Shown one piece after another: positions 44,460 to 53,981 of a stretch of 64,000 bases of DNA (position 1 is the stretch's first letter; every line of letters begins with the position of its first letter). Origin of the DNA: Cyclobacteriaceae bacterium. Its GTDB lineage: Bacteria; Bacteroidota; Bacteroidia; Cytophagales; Cyclobacteriaceae. Under the pieces are notes generated by a model. It was given only the letters and a program-made list of their open reading frames with translations. It was not told the origin of the DNA and ran no database searches. The position numbers and the translations under genes are program-made. The DNA lies in NCBI GenBank assembly GCA_016787755.1, contig JAEUUA010000025.1, positions 427,660 to 491,659 of the forward strand. The letters are read 5' to 3'.

Positions 44460-45379
44460 GAAACTATTTCTTTTACGGTGAGTGATCTGAAAATATCTTC
44501 GAGCGTATTTTCTTCTTGTTTCAAGCCAATCAGCGAAAGCTTTTGTACTGAAGCAAACTGAAAGATTTCAGGTCTTAGGTCTGCTCCTTCTTTGGCAGTG
44601 AGACGATATAATCCTTTTTCAAGACGAGTAACTTTTTCAACACCGGCTAACATACTTAATGCCTCTTCACTTACTTCATCTGTAAACTCTGCTACTACAT
44701 TGGCTTTACCCTGAAGTTTCAAAAGATTATTCACACGATCATCCGCCACTATTTCACCCTGATTAATTACAATCACCCGATCGCAAATTGCCTGAACCTC
44801 CTGCATGATATGAGTTGAGAAAATTACTGTCTTATTTGCACTTATTTGTTTAATTAACTTTCTGATCTCTAAAATTTGATTTGGGTCTAACCCCGTTGTT
44901 GGCTCATCCAATATTAGCACCTCAGGATTGTGAATAAGTGCTTGCGCCAACCCAACCCGTTGCCGATATCCTTTCGATAGCGCCTCAATCTTTTTATTTT
45001 GCTCGCGATTCAAACCACACAATTCAATAATTTCCGGAACCCGTAGCTTCAAGCTGGCGATTGACATCTCAAACACACGTCCAATAAAATGAAGATACTC
45101 GTGCACATACATATCCAGGTAAAGGGGATTATGTTCTGGCAAATAGCCAATCATTTTTCTAATTTGTAATGAATGAGTGGCTACATCAAGGCCATTCACG
45201 CAAACCATACCTGAAGAGGCCGGCAAATACCCCGTAGCAATCTTCATAGTAGTGGATTTTCCGGCTCCGTTGGGACCTAAAAAACCAACGATCTCCCCTC
45301 TTTCAATGGTAAACGAGACATCTTTAACAGCTCGTTGCTGATCGTAAACTTTAGTTAGATGAGATGCGGATAACGACAT
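44456..45379 (-). CDS. gldA: Gliding-motility ABC ATPase GldA
   Basis: 307 residues with a complete ABC ATPase core: GPNGAGKSTTMKIATGYLPA (Walker A at 35-42), GYLPEHNPLYLDMYVHEYLH (Q-loop region), LSKGYRQRVGLAQALIHNPE (signature) and VLILDEPTTGLDPNQ (Walker B). The H-loop is in FSTHIMQEVQAICDR. A C-terminal regulatory domain of about 90 residues follows. It powers GldFG. A promoter element lies 14 bases upstream of the start. Confidence 0.95.
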   Translation of the reverse strand: MSLSASHLTKVYDQQRAVKDVSFTIERGEIVGFLGPNGAGKSTTMKIATGYLPASSGMVCVNGLDVATHSLQIRKMIGYLPEHNPLYLDMYVHEYLHFIGRVFEMSIASLKLRVPEIIELCGLNREQNKKIEALSKGYRQRVGLAQALIHNPEVLILDEPTTGLDPNQILEIRKLIKQISANKTVIFSTHIMQEVQAICDRVIVINQGEIVADDRVNNLLKLQGKANVVAEFTDEVSEEALSMLAGVEKVTRLEKGLYRLTAKEGADLRPEIFQFASVQKLSLIGLKQEENTLEDIFRSLTVKEIVS

Positions 45380-45392
45380 GTTTTAAGCGGTG

Positions 45393-45400
45393 CAAAAGTA
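45393..45400 (-). promoter_or_regulatory. TAnnTTTG -7 element of the gldA operon
   Basis: On the minus strand TACTTTTG matches TAnnTTTG exactly and ends 14 bases before the gldA start. A TTTG lies upstream, but at about 26 bases spacing, longer than usual, so only the -7 element is claimed. It would drive gldA-gldF-gldG-DUF4340 and perhaps dnaN. Confidence 0.55.
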
Positions 45401-45516
45401 ATTTTAAAAGTTGAAAGTGCATAGGTCAAACTCACCTTCTGCGGATTTGGTCTATTAATTGCCTTGTAAAGACCTATGAATTTTAGAAATTTGTCTTATT
45501 CTAATTTTTTAATGAA

Positions 45517-46971
45517 ATGCGGTTACTAATTATATTTATTTCGCTTTTTTCTTTTTTTGGAGCTGGGGCACAGACAGGGTATAAAATTGATTTCAAGATT
45601 AAAGGCTGGAGTGACACTACAGTTTATTTAGGATCCTATTATGGCGAGCAAACCAATTTGAAAGATACCGCGCAAGCAAATGCCAGTGGCAGTTTTACTT
45701 TTGACAACAAGAAATCATTGCCCCAGGGAGTATACTACCTGGTGTTGAAAACACCCTCAGGATATTCTAAAATTTTTGATTTTGTGGTAGGTCCCAATCA
45801 ACGTTTCGCGATTGAAGGGGATTCAAAAGATTTTATCAAAACGGCTGTGGTAAAAGGTGATGATGATAATCGGCTCTTTTTTGAAAATATGCGGTTCAAT
45901 ATGGAACGTGGAAATGAAGCCGAACCTTTTACAAAAATTCTTAAAGATTCTGCGTTAACGGATGATCAAAAAAAATCGGCTCGGGAGTCATTTGCCAAAA
46001 TCAATGACAAGGTACTCACATACCAAAATGAATTGGTGGAGCAATATCCAACCTTGCTTACTGCCCGGTTAATTAAATCAACTCAAACTGTTGAAGCCCC
46101 TATGCCGCCTACCAAAGCAGATGGCACCATCGATTCATCGTTTCAACTAAAGTATTATCGGGAACATTTCTTTGACAAGTTTGATCTGGCAGACGATGCT
46201 ATGATACGGTTGCCAAGACCAATCTACCAGGAAAAGATTAAAGAGTATTTAAATAAACTATATGCACCCATACCTGATACTATAATGATGGCTATTGATA
46301 ATATGGTAGCAAAGGCCAAAAAGAATCCGGAAACCTACAAGTACCTCGTGTGGAATTGCGTATTCCTATATCAGAGTCCTGAGATTATGGGACTAGACGA
46401 AGTGTACGTGAGACTTTACGATAAATATTTTGTTTCAGGCGAAATGGATTATTGGGCTACCGCGTCCATCAAAAAAAGTTTGAAAGACTATGCTGAAAAA
46501 CTGCGCCCAAGCTTGGTGGGCAAAACAGGAGCTAACCTGATTATGCAGGATCAAAATCTGCAATCCAAATCATTGTATGACATAAAAAATAAGTACACGA
46601 TTCTCTTTATTTTCGATCCAGACTGTGGGCATTGTCGGGAAGAAACTCCAAAACTGGTTGAATTCTATAATAAAAGCCACATCAAACTTGATTTCGAAGT
46701 ATTTGCTGTAGCTTCTGATACCTCGATGGTGAAAATGAAGAACTTCATAAAAGAATTCAAAACACCATGGATTACAGTAAACGGCCCTAGATCCTATCTG
46801 CCCCAACACTATTCACAATTTTATCATGCTGATACCACCCCAGCGCTTTATATACTTGATAATAAGAGAAAGATTATTGCTAAGAAGTTGCCTGTTAAAC
46901 AATTAGAAGATTTTTTCATCAAACATGAAAAATTCCTTCAGTCTAAACGAAGCAACAATAAGGGTACTTGA
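45517..46971 (+). CDS. TlpA-like thioredoxin-fold protein with DUF4369 and DUF5106
   Basis: 484 residues with a signal peptide (RLLIIFISLFSFFGAGAQ). The DUF4369 beta domain spans about residues 20-130 (DFKIKGWSDTTVYLGSYYGE, GSFTFDNKKSLPQGVYYLVL). A helical DUF5106-like region follows (IDNMVAKAKKNPETYKYLVW). The C-terminal redoxin domain has the active site D-C-G-H-C-R-E-E in YTILFIFDPDCGHCREETPK. These proteins reduce or shuffle disulfides in the periplasm. It is divergent from the gldA operon. Confidence 0.92.
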   Translation: MRLLIIFISLFSFFGAGAQTGYKIDFKIKGWSDTTVYLGSYYGEQTNLKDTAQANASGSFTFDNKKSLPQGVYYLVLKTPSGYSKIFDFVVGPNQRFAIEGDSKDFIKTAVVKGDDDNRLFFENMRFNMERGNEAEPFTKILKDSALTDDQKKSARESFAKINDKVLTYQNELVEQYPTLLTARLIKSTQTVEAPMPPTKADGTIDSSFQLKYYREHFFDKFDLADDAMIRLPRPIYQEKIKEYLNKLYAPIPDTIMMAIDNMVAKAKKNPETYKYLVWNCVFLYQSPEIMGLDEVYVRLYDKYFVSGEMDYWATASIKKSLKDYAEKLRPSLVGKTGANLIMQDQNLQSKSLYDIKNKYTILFIFDPDCGHCREETPKLVEFYNKSHIKLDFEVFAVASDTSMVKMKNFIKEFKTPWITVNGPRSYLPQHYSQFYHADTTPALYILDNKRKIIAKKLPVKQLEDFFIKHEKFLQSKRSNNKGT

Positions 46972-47102
46972 TTAGTAAATCCCGACACTTCATACCGTCT
47001 CACAGCATTTTTTTGACTGTTTACCCGAAAAAATGACTGCTACATGCAACTATTTACCCAAAACGAAGTATCTAATGAGGTAAATCACTTAAATTCAAAA
47101 TC

Positions 47103-47567
47103 ATGGCATTGTTTGACACCTTATTTGGTAAAAAAAAGAAAGAATTTAAGGCTCAATGCCAAATCACTAAAGAGCCCATTGAAAAGGGGTATGGCTATTT
47201 GCTAACAACGGCACAGATCGTTGCTTCAGAAAAGTACTGGGACATGATCATGACGGAACCTGAAACGATGTCTTACACCCTATCCCACTTTAAAAATCAA
47301 TCGACAGGCACACAAATGCGATCCCTGATTTTTGAAAAATATGCTACGGTAGAAAAAGCCTGGATCATTTCAGATTCTATAATCAACTACTTCGAAGTGG
47401 ATAAATCTAAAGCCCGCGAAAATGCTAAAAAATGGTGGGAAGCCGAAGGTAATTTTACCCCAACTGATATCGGTCCTGCGGCAAAAGTGTTAGAAAAATC
47501 AATTTTCTCAAAATTTAAAGAATATGCTATCTTAGAAGCAGGTCGTGAACGGGTTGCTTTAGTTTAA
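47103..47567 (+). CDS. Conserved-looking hypothetical protein
   Basis: 154 residues, not recognised. It begins ALFDTLFGKKKKEFKAQCQI with a Lys-rich patch, followed by TKEPIEKGYGYLLTTAQIVA. It contains one Cys and a central KYWDMIMTEPETMSYTLSHF segment, then VEKAWIISDSIINYFEVDKS and a helical C-terminus. It has no signal peptide or membrane segment, so it is probably cytosolic. Regular codon phase and moderate hydrophobic periodicity support a real gene. Its stop overlaps that of the convergent polyprenyl synthase gene by four bases. Confidence 0.75.
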   Translation: MALFDTLFGKKKKEFKAQCQITKEPIEKGYGYLLTTAQIVASEKYWDMIMTEPETMSYTLSHFKNQSTGTQMRSLIFEKYATVEKAWIISDSIINYFEVDKSKARENAKKWWEAEGNFTPTDIGPAAKVLEKSIFSKFKEYAILEAGRERVALV

Positions 47568-48547
47568 TTTTTTCTCTCGATTGTAAATTTTACCAAATCA
47601 ACCAACGAGGTCTTATATTTGGAAGGCGGTACGCCTTCTAATAAAGTCATGGCCTGATCAAAATAGACTTTCATTTTTTGATTTGCATATTCTATCCCAC
47701 CTGAATTTTTCACAAACTCAATTACCTGCTTTACCTTTTTAGCATCTTCACTGTTGTTTTTAACGATGCTAATAATTTTTCGCTTTTCATGCCAGGGTGC
47801 TTTTGATAACGAGTGAATCAATGGCAACGTCATTTTTTTTTCCTTGATATCAATTCCTAGAGGCTTTCCAATTTCATCATCCCCATAGTCAAACAAGTCA
47901 TCTTTTATTTGAAAAGCCATACCTACGTTTTCGCCAAACTTTTTCATATTTTCAACTACTTCTGGCGATGCTCCGGCAGAACTTGCACCTACAGCACAGC
48001 AAGAGGCGATTAATGAAGCAGTTTTTTGCCGGATGATCTCGTAGTAAATATCCTCACTAATATCAAGGTGGCGGGCTTTTTCCATTTGCATCAACTCGCC
48101 TTCGCTCATTTCCTTAACGGCTTCGGTGCAGATGCCCAAAAGATTATAATCTTTGTGTTCAAGAGCCAGAAATAATCCTCGGGTAAGCAGGAAGTCACCT
48201 ACTAAAACAGCAATCTTATTTTTCCAAAGCGCATTCACCGAAAAAAAACCTCTTCGATAATTTGAGTTGTCTACCACATCATCATGCACAAGACTGGCCG
48301 TATGAACCAACTCTAGTAAAGATGCCCCTCGAAAGGAGGACTCGTTGATTGTTCCTGTTGCCCCGGCACTTAAAAACACAAACAATGGACGCATTTGTTT
48401 CCCCTTACGTTTTACGATGTAGGTCATGATTTTGTCGAGAAGAAGAACGCGGGTTTTCATAGAAGCCCTGAACTTTTGTTCAAACTCTTCCATCTCCTGC
48501 GCCACCGGCACTTTGATGCTATCCAGGTCTCGTTTCATGAATTGCAA
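47564..48547 (-). CDS. trans-Polyprenyl diphosphate synthase
   Basis: 327 residues of the all-helical isoprenyl synthase fold. The first aspartate-rich motif lies in LVHTASLVHDDVVDNSNYRR (D-D-V-V-D), the second in AFQIKDDLFDYGDDEIGKP (D-D-L-F-D). GKQMRPLFVFLSAGATG supplies the diphosphate-binding Lys/Arg. It makes an all-trans polyprenyl diphosphate for menaquinone side chains; chain length cannot be set from sequence. Its stop overlaps the preceding convergent gene. An ATG three codons in (48538) is an alternative start. Confidence 0.93.
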   Translation of the reverse strand: MQFMKRDLDSIKVPVAQEMEEFEQKFRASMKTRVLLLDKIMTYIVKRKGKQMRPLFVFLSAGATGTINESSFRGASLLELVHTASLVHDDVVDNSNYRRGFFSVNALWKNKIAVLVGDFLLTRGLFLALEHKDYNLLGICTEAVKEMSEGELMQMEKARHLDISEDIYYEIIRQKTASLIASCCAVGASSAGASPEVVENMKKFGENVGMAFQIKDDLFDYGDDEIGKPLGIDIKEKKMTLPLIHSLSKAPWHEKRKIISIVKNNSEDAKKVKQVIEFVKNSGGIEYANQKMKVYFDQAMTLLEGVPPSKYKTSLVDLVKFTIERKN

Positions 48548-48657
48548 TAATAAGCAATCAGAGGAACACTAAATATGAAATGGGAAAGGATAAATTAGGA
48601 TTTAAAATTCGAGACAATTGACGTAGGGCTGTCAACTAATTGATTATTTTCGAGGTC

Positions 48658-49494
48658 ATGAATTGGATTGACAAACAGTGGGAGCAGACCATCTTCGCAA
48701 TTTCTGTTTTGGCAGTAGCCTTTGTTGTCTCGCGTATCCTGAGATCGCTCATCGGCCGATTTATAAGGAGTGCTGCCCACAAACTGAAGGTTGATCCTAC
48801 CCGCTATAACTTTTTTAAAAATGCGGTTGACTTCATTATTTTTCTAATCGCAGCCATTGTTATTTTCAGATCCATTCCAGCTCTGAGATCGATGGGCACT
48901 ACCTTATTAACAGGTGCCGGAGTACTTGCGGCTATTGTTGGTTTCGCATCTCAATCAGCTTTCTCAAACATCATTAGCGGTCTTTTTTTGGTAATCTTTA
49001 AACCATTTCGGGTTGGTGATCGTGTTAAGATTGGTCAGTTGTACACTGGCCTGGTAGAGGATATTACGTTGCGTCACACCATTATAAAAGATTTTGAAAA
49101 CAAAAGGGTCGTAATTCCCAATAGTGTAATTAGTAATGAAACTGTTATTAATTCAACCATCATAGATGAAAAGATCTGCGTGTTTATAGAAGTACCCATC
49201 GCATTTCATGCCAATGTGGATAAAGCGATGGAAATTATTCAACAAACTTGTTTAAGCCACCGCTTTTGTATCGATAACAGGTCGCCTGAGGAACTAACCG
49301 AAGGTGAATCTGTAGTGATTGTTAAGGTGATCTCTTTTTCTGAGTTTGGCATACAACTTCGTGGCTATGCCTGGACCGACAATCCAATACGTGCATTTGA
49401 ATTAAAGTGTGATGTACTCGTTTCCATTCAACAGCAATTCTTAAAAGAGAATCTTGAATTTGGATATCCCGGAAGGATACTGATTAACCGATAA
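48658..49494 (+). CDS. Small-conductance mechanosensitive channel (MscS family)
   Basis: About 278 residues from the ATG at 48658. An upstream in-frame TTG at 48640 would add six residues but is less likely. Three membrane segments are present (TIFAISVLAVAFVVSRILRS, FFKNAVDFIIFLIAAIVIF, LLTGAGVLAAIVGFASQS). The MscS pore helix is GFASQSAFSNIISGLFLVIF, followed by KPFRVGDRVKIG and the beta domain (KRVVIPNSVISNETVINSTI). It opens under membrane tension. CorA follows five bases after the stop. Confidence 0.94.
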   Translation: MNWIDKQWEQTIFAISVLAVAFVVSRILRSLIGRFIRSAAHKLKVDPTRYNFFKNAVDFIIFLIAAIVIFRSIPALRSMGTTLLTGAGVLAAIVGFASQSAFSNIISGLFLVIFKPFRVGDRVKIGQLYTGLVEDITLRHTIIKDFENKRVVIPNSVISNETVINSTIIDEKICVFIEVPIAFHANVDKAMEIIQQTCLSHRFCIDNRSPEELTEGESVVIVKVISFSEFGIQLRGYAWTDNPIRAFELKCDVLVSIQQQFLKENLEFGYPGRILINR

Positions 49495-49499
49495 CACCC

Positions 49500-50576
49500 A
49501 TGAGGAACTCAAAAGCAAAAAGAAAAGCAGTTCTCAAACACTTAAATGAGCAGCTAACTGAGCGCCCTCATGCAAACCATCTAGGACCGTCAGGCGAAAA
49601 AGTTATTCTTGAATTAATTTGCTATGACGAAAAATCATTTGTGTCATATGATCATTTGCCAATTGATGAGCTTCTTAAGCAATGCAATCTGAAATTGATC
49701 AATTGGATAAATGTAGATGGCTTGACGGATGAAAAGTTAATCAAAAAAATTGCTGCTGAGTTCAACCTCCATTATCTGCTTATCGAAGATATTTTAAACA
49801 CAGATCATCAACCCAAAGCAGATGAGTACGAACAGCATCTTTTCTTTACGTTAAAGATGCTCTATCGCATTGAAGGCCAAAGTATAGATTATGAACACAT
49901 CAGTTTTGTACTGGGAAAAAATTACTTACTCTCGTTTCAGGAGAAAGAAGGTGATATTTTTGATAACCTTAGATCGCGCCTCAGGCAGGATACCAATATC
50001 ATTCGAAAACGAGGAGCGGATTATCTGCTCTATCGAATTATCGATACCATAGTAGATAGCTATTATTCGATATTGGAGAACATTGGCAAGCAGGTAGAAG
50101 ATATTGAAGAAAATATTTCAAATAACCCTTCGGTTGAAGATTTTCAACATATTCAAAAATTACGAAAAGAGTTTATTTACTTGCGTAAAGTAGTCTATCC
50201 GTTGCGCGAAGCGTTAAATAAAGTTATAAAAAACGAAGATGAGTTTATTGAAGATAGAAATGTAAAATACTTTTCGGATGTATATGATCATGTAATTCAT
50301 TTGATCGACTCGTTGGATACATACAAAGATCTCACCTCCACGCTAATGGATCTCTATATGAACACCATCAACTACAAGATGAATGAAGTAATGAAATTGC
50401 TTACCGTCATTACCACCATTTTTATCCCGCTTTCTTTTATTGCAGGTATTTATGGAATGAATTTTCAAAATATGCCTGAACTGACAACCTCTTGGGGCTA
50501 TTATGGAGTATTAGGATTAATGGGCGCAATCTTTTTGATGATGATTATTTACTTTAAACACAAAAAGTGGTTCTAA
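49500..50576 (+). CDS. corA: CorA family Mg2+/Co2+ transporter
   Basis: 358 residues. The cytosolic funnel domain (INWINVDGLTDEKLIKKIAA, HYLLIEDILNTDHQPKADEY) is followed by the long stalk helix (YLRKVVYPLREALNKVIKNE). Two C-terminal membrane helices follow, with the signature G-M-N in IAGIYGMNFQNMPELTTSWG and a charged end, YFKHKKWF. It is the selective Mg2+/Co2+ uptake channel type. It lies five bases after mscS, so the two are probably co-transcribed. Confidence 0.95.
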   Translation: MRNSKAKRKAVLKHLNEQLTERPHANHLGPSGEKVILELICYDEKSFVSYDHLPIDELLKQCNLKLINWINVDGLTDEKLIKKIAAEFNLHYLLIEDILNTDHQPKADEYEQHLFFTLKMLYRIEGQSIDYEHISFVLGKNYLLSFQEKEGDIFDNLRSRLRQDTNIIRKRGADYLLYRIIDTIVDSYYSILENIGKQVEDIEENISNNPSVEDFQHIQKLRKEFIYLRKVVYPLREALNKVIKNEDEFIEDRNVKYFSDVYDHVIHLIDSLDTYKDLTSTLMDLYMNTINYKMNEVMKLLTVITTIFIPLSFIAGIYGMNFQNMPELTTSWGYYGVLGLMGAIFLMMIIYFKHKKWF

Positions 50577-50602
50577 TCAAACACGTTAGCGCCCCTATCT
50601 GG

Positions 50603-51898
50603 CTAATCTATGGGTGATTCATCCATTAATTTTACCTCAACAGACTCAGGTAAAGTTTGATTGATCTTTAGAATTTTAATCCGGTAGTTGAAAAGTTCAA
50701 AAACGTCACCTTCTTTCAACGCTGGTTTTTCGAAAGTTAGTAATCCTGCCAAGGTTTCGTATTCTTCAGCTTCTGGAAAAGGAATATCCAGTAACTTATT
50801 AATATCATGCAAGGAAGACTGAGCTGCAATTTGGAATGTATGTTTATCCGTGGAGACAACAATCTGCTGTTCATGATCGTGTTCGTCCTGAATTTCACCA
50901 ACTAATTCTTCCAAAATATCCTCAAGGGTTACCAAGCCAATAATCCCGCCAAACTCACTTACAACAAATGCCATCTGTGCTTTGGTGCGTTGAAAATCCC
51001 GGAGCAGTACATCGATTGGTTTTGTCTCAGGAATAAACTGAACAGCCCTCATAATATCGCGGAGCCCTTTGTTTTCTTTTTGAAAAAAAACAGAAATGAT
51101 ATCCTTGGCATGAACCACTCCCACTATTTCATCTTTCGATTGTTCATAAATAGGGTATCGTGAGTACCCTTCTTTCAATACAATGTTCATGGCTTCCGCC
51201 ATCGTGGTTTCCGCCTTCATCATACTCATTTTAACGCGCGGCACCATTACCTGCCTTGCTACCCGGTTATCAAAGTCAAATACATTTTGAATCAACTCGC
51301 GCTCGCTCATTTCAATAGCACCCCCTTCTTCACTTTCAGCAATAATAAGTTTCAATTCTTCTTCCGAGTGGATTTCTATTTCGCTCATTGGTTTAATACC
51401 AAATATTTTTAAAATCATGTTTGCTAAACCATTCAACAACCAAATAAACGGTCTGCAGACAAAGTAAAATGCCCGCAAAGGAATTGACAGCCTCATGGTG
51501 GTACTACTTGGATATCGGATAGCGATTGATTTAGGAGCTAACTCTCCAAAAACGATATGTAAAATAGTTAGAATTATGAAGGCAATCGGAAGAGCGATGC
51601 CATGTGCGGTAGTCTCGCTCATTTGAAGTCCCAAAGAATGCATGACATCGAGAACGATCTGTGAAACCACGTCCTCACCAACCCAACCAAGCCCTAAACT
51701 GGCTAAAGTAATTCCTAATTGAGTAGCGGCAAGATATCCATCCAGGTTGCTAACAATGGCCTTTGCTGCTTCTTTTGCCAATGTTCCTTTCTCCAATGCA
51801 ATTTGAGAAGATCTTACTTTTACAATGGCAAACTCCGCTGCAACAAAAAAGCCATTCAAAAAGACAAGAAAAAGGGTAGCGAGGATCTCTAAGGTCAT
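50603..51898 (-). CDS. CNNM/CorC-HlyC family protein (DUF21-CBS-CorC)
   Basis: 431 residues. A DUF21 membrane domain (TLEILATLFLVFLNGFFVAA, GITLASLGLGWVGEDVVS, LPIAFIILTILHIVFGELAP) is followed by paired CBS domains at about 200-330 (RQVMVPRVKMSMMKAETTMA, YSRYPIYEQSKDEIVGVVHA, QMAFVVSEFGGIIGLVTLED) and a C-terminal CorC/HlyC domain. The family is linked to Mg2+/Co2+ efflux or Na+-coupled Mg2+ transport; the older 'hemolysin' label is misleading. It is convergent with corA and divergent from the antiporter. Confidence 0.93.
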   Translation of the reverse strand: MTLEILATLFLVFLNGFFVAAEFAIVKVRSSQIALEKGTLAKEAAKAIVSNLDGYLAATQLGITLASLGLGWVGEDVVSQIVLDVMHSLGLQMSETTAHGIALPIAFIILTILHIVFGELAPKSIAIRYPSSTTMRLSIPLRAFYFVCRPFIWLLNGLANMILKIFGIKPMSEIEIHSEEELKLIIAESEEGGAIEMSERELIQNVFDFDNRVARQVMVPRVKMSMMKAETTMAEAMNIVLKEGYSRYPIYEQSKDEIVGVVHAKDIISVFFQKENKGLRDIMRAVQFIPETKPIDVLLRDFQRTKAQMAFVVSEFGGIIGLVTLEDILEELVGEIQDEHDHEQQIVVSTDKHTFQIAAQSSLHDINKLLDIPFPEAEEYETLAGLLTFEKPALKEGDVFELFNYRIKILKINQTLPESVEVKLMDESPID

Positions 51899-52018
51899 GG
51901 TTATTAAACCGCAAATTTAAAAAGAAACATCGTTTCTGAGCAGTTAATTTTTAAGATGTACCTTTTCCAGCCAAAAGAAAAGATTTATATTTCGAAAACC
52001 CTAACCAAACCCCTTTCT

Positions 52019-52978
52019 ATGTTATTAGCCATCACACTGTTACTCGTGGGGTTTGTTATCCTTATTAAAGGAGCCGATTTCCTGGTAAGTGGTTCATCAT
52101 CAATCGCAAAAAAGTTTAATATCTCAAACTTAGCCATAGGCCTTACTGTAGTGGCGTTGGGTACATCTACCCCTGAATTGCTGGTAAGCGTCACCTCTTC
52201 AATTAAAGGTTATAATTCTGCCGCATTTGGTAATGTAATAGGAAGTAACAATTTCAACTTGCTATTTATTCTGGGGATATCCGGCCTTATCTTTCCCCTT
52301 ATTGTTCAACGAAACACTGTCCTGTATGAAGTGCCTCTTTCATTATTGGCTGCAGTTGTCTTATTCGTTTTAGTGAATGATCAATTTTGGGGCGGTAGTG
52401 TAAACAAGTTGACTCGAATAGATTCATTAATATTACTCCTGTTGTTTTGTGGATTTATGGTCTACATCTATAGAACCATGACTAATTCCACCGATCTAAC
52501 TGGTGAAAGTGAAATAAAAATCTTCTCAAACCCTAAATCTGTTGGACTTATAATTTTCGGCCTTGCTCTTTTGGTTGGAGGTGGTACACTGGTTGTCGAT
52601 AACGCAATCTTGATTGCCAAAAACTATGGATTAAGTGATAAGCTTATTGGTCTTACTATTCTTGCCGCTGGTACTTCATTGCCAGAGTTAGCTACCTCCG
52701 CAGTAGCTGCCTATAAACGAAATACCGATATTGCTATAGGGAATGTTGTAGGTTCCAATATTTTTAATGCCTTATTTATTCTTCCTATTACAGGTTTAAT
52801 AAACCCAATGGAATATGACCTTAATCTTAATTTCGATATCTATATCCTTATTGGATCTACCGTTGTTTTGATGATTTTTATGTTCACTCTGAATAGGCGC
52901 AAATTAGATCGTTGGGAAGCTTTTATTCTACTGGGGGGATACATAGCTTATACACTTTACCTGATCCGTATGGGCTAA
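52019..52978 (+). CDS. Ca2+/Na+ antiporter-type exchanger (CaCA family)
   Basis: About 319 residues from the ATG at 52019, chosen because MLLAITLLLVGFVILIKGAD then begins the first membrane helix. The frame is open upstream to 51956. Two alpha repeats are visible: GLTVVALGTSTPELLVSVTS with AFGNVIGSNNFNLLFILG, and GLTILAAGTSLPELATSAVA with IAIGNVVGSNIFNALFILP. These carry the ion-binding Glu residues. It exchanges Ca2+ or a related cation for Na+ or H+. Direction and selectivity are unknown. Confidence 0.93.
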   Translation: MLLAITLLLVGFVILIKGADFLVSGSSSIAKKFNISNLAIGLTVVALGTSTPELLVSVTSSIKGYNSAAFGNVIGSNNFNLLFILGISGLIFPLIVQRNTVLYEVPLSLLAAVVLFVLVNDQFWGGSVNKLTRIDSLILLLLFCGFMVYIYRTMTNSTDLTGESEIKIFSNPKSVGLIIFGLALLVGGGTLVVDNAILIAKNYGLSDKLIGLTILAAGTSLPELATSAVAAYKRNTDIAIGNVVGSNIFNALFILPITGLINPMEYDLNLNFDIYILIGSTVVLMIFMFTLNRRKLDRWEAFILLGGYIAYTLYLIRMG

Positions 52979-53183
52979 CAAGCCGCTCAAAATTGTTCGG
53001 ACAATTCTGGCATTTTCATACTCTCCTAATCCTGCTGCCTTATTGAATTCATTTTGTGACATTAAAGATGAAATGATCAGTGCCCCCCCATCATTGAACC
53101 ACACCTTAAAAATAAAGGCTTTGGGTGATGCAATCGGTGTTTTACCAGAGGCTTTGGCACAGTATTCTACTTATCGCTTGTTC

Positions 53184-53217
53184 AAAAAAAAAGACCCTGT
53201 AGGCGTAACAGGGTCTT
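53184..53217. terminator. Bidirectional terminator between the antiporter and lipoprotein genes
   Basis: AAGACCCTGT (53191-53200) pairs perfectly with ACAGGGTCTT (53208-53217) over a seven-base loop. On the minus strand it is followed by nine T (plus-strand A 53184-53192), a strong terminator for the lipoprotein gene, whose stop is 18 bases upstream of it. On the plus strand only a short TTTT follows. Confidence 0.9.
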
Positions 53218-53234
53218 TTCAACAAGCAATTTGA

Positions 53235-53981
53235 TTATTTAAGTTTCTTCTCAAGCTCTGTAATCTTTGCCTGAGCTTCTTCCTTACCCAGAGAAAGAGC
53301 CTTCTTATAAAGTTCAACAGCCTCTTTAAGTGTCTCTTTCTTTTTCTTAGGCGCTAACTTCGTTCTGTTCGCTGCTTCTTCTACAGCTTGTGCACGGGCA
53401 TAGTATCCATCTGCCTCGCTGACTTTGCTGCTAATCATCAATTCTTGAATTCTTGCTTCAATAAGTGCTAATTCTTGCTGCTTAGTTAAAATTTGAGCCT
53501 CCTTATCGGTAAGTTCTGCCTCTTGCAGGCCAACTGTCGTAATCAGGTTTTGATTCTCATTGCGAAGTTGATTCACGTGCTCGTTAAGTTGTGCAATTTC
53601 CTTGTTACGCTCCTCTAAATCAGCCTTCAATTTTTTGATCGTTGCCGTAAGTGCATTGTTATTGCCCTTTGATTTTTTCAAGGTCTTTTCTAATTCTTCA
53701 ATTTTATTTTGTGTGTCTTTTACATAATTATTAATGTCCTTCATCCGTGACTTGTAATCGTCATAGGTAGTTCCTTCTACCATATTTACACGAAGTAGTT
53801 TGCGATTGGCATCAATTGAATCCATTAACACGCCTACCTCCTGAAGTGCAACGGCAAATTGCTGGCTGGTTTGCAACTCAGTTTTTAAGGAATCTACTTG
53901 TGATCTAAGCTTTTCAGCTTCGCCACCGCAACTCATCATGAGTGCCGCAACAATACATACGAACAATAATTTCTTTAGCAT
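53235..53981 (-). CDS. Coiled-coil lipoprotein
   Basis: 248 residues from the ATG at 53981. The frame is open to 54092, but the internal start gives a textbook lipoprotein signal: MLKKLLFVCIVAALMMSCGG, with lipobox M-M-S-C. Two long coiled-coil stretches follow (AEKLRSQVDSLKTELQTSQQ at the start, and about residues 90-200, KIEELEKTLKKSKGNNNALT to LALIEARIQELMISSKVSE). The C-terminal 50 residues are a single TPR-like helix pair (ETLKEAVELYKKALSLGKEE). It probably resides in the periplasm, anchored to a membrane. No function is known. Confidence 0.88.
   Translation of the reverse strand: MLKKLLFVCIVAALMMSCGGEAEKLRSQVDSLKTELQTSQQFAVALQEVGVLMDSIDANRKLLRVNMVEGTTYDDYKSRMKDINNYVKDTQNKIEELEKTLKKSKGNNNALTATIKKLKADLEERNKEIAQLNEHVNQLRNENQNLITTVGLQEAELTDKEAQILTKQQELALIEARIQELMISSKVSEADGYYARAQAVEEAANRTKLAPKKKKETLKEAVELYKKALSLGKEEAQAKITELEKKLK

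Noticed and set aside
53043..53234. Possible 63-residue plus-strand gene after the antiporter
   Set aside because: It would start at TTG, and its end lies inside the terminator hairpin at 53184-53217; no recognisable domain.
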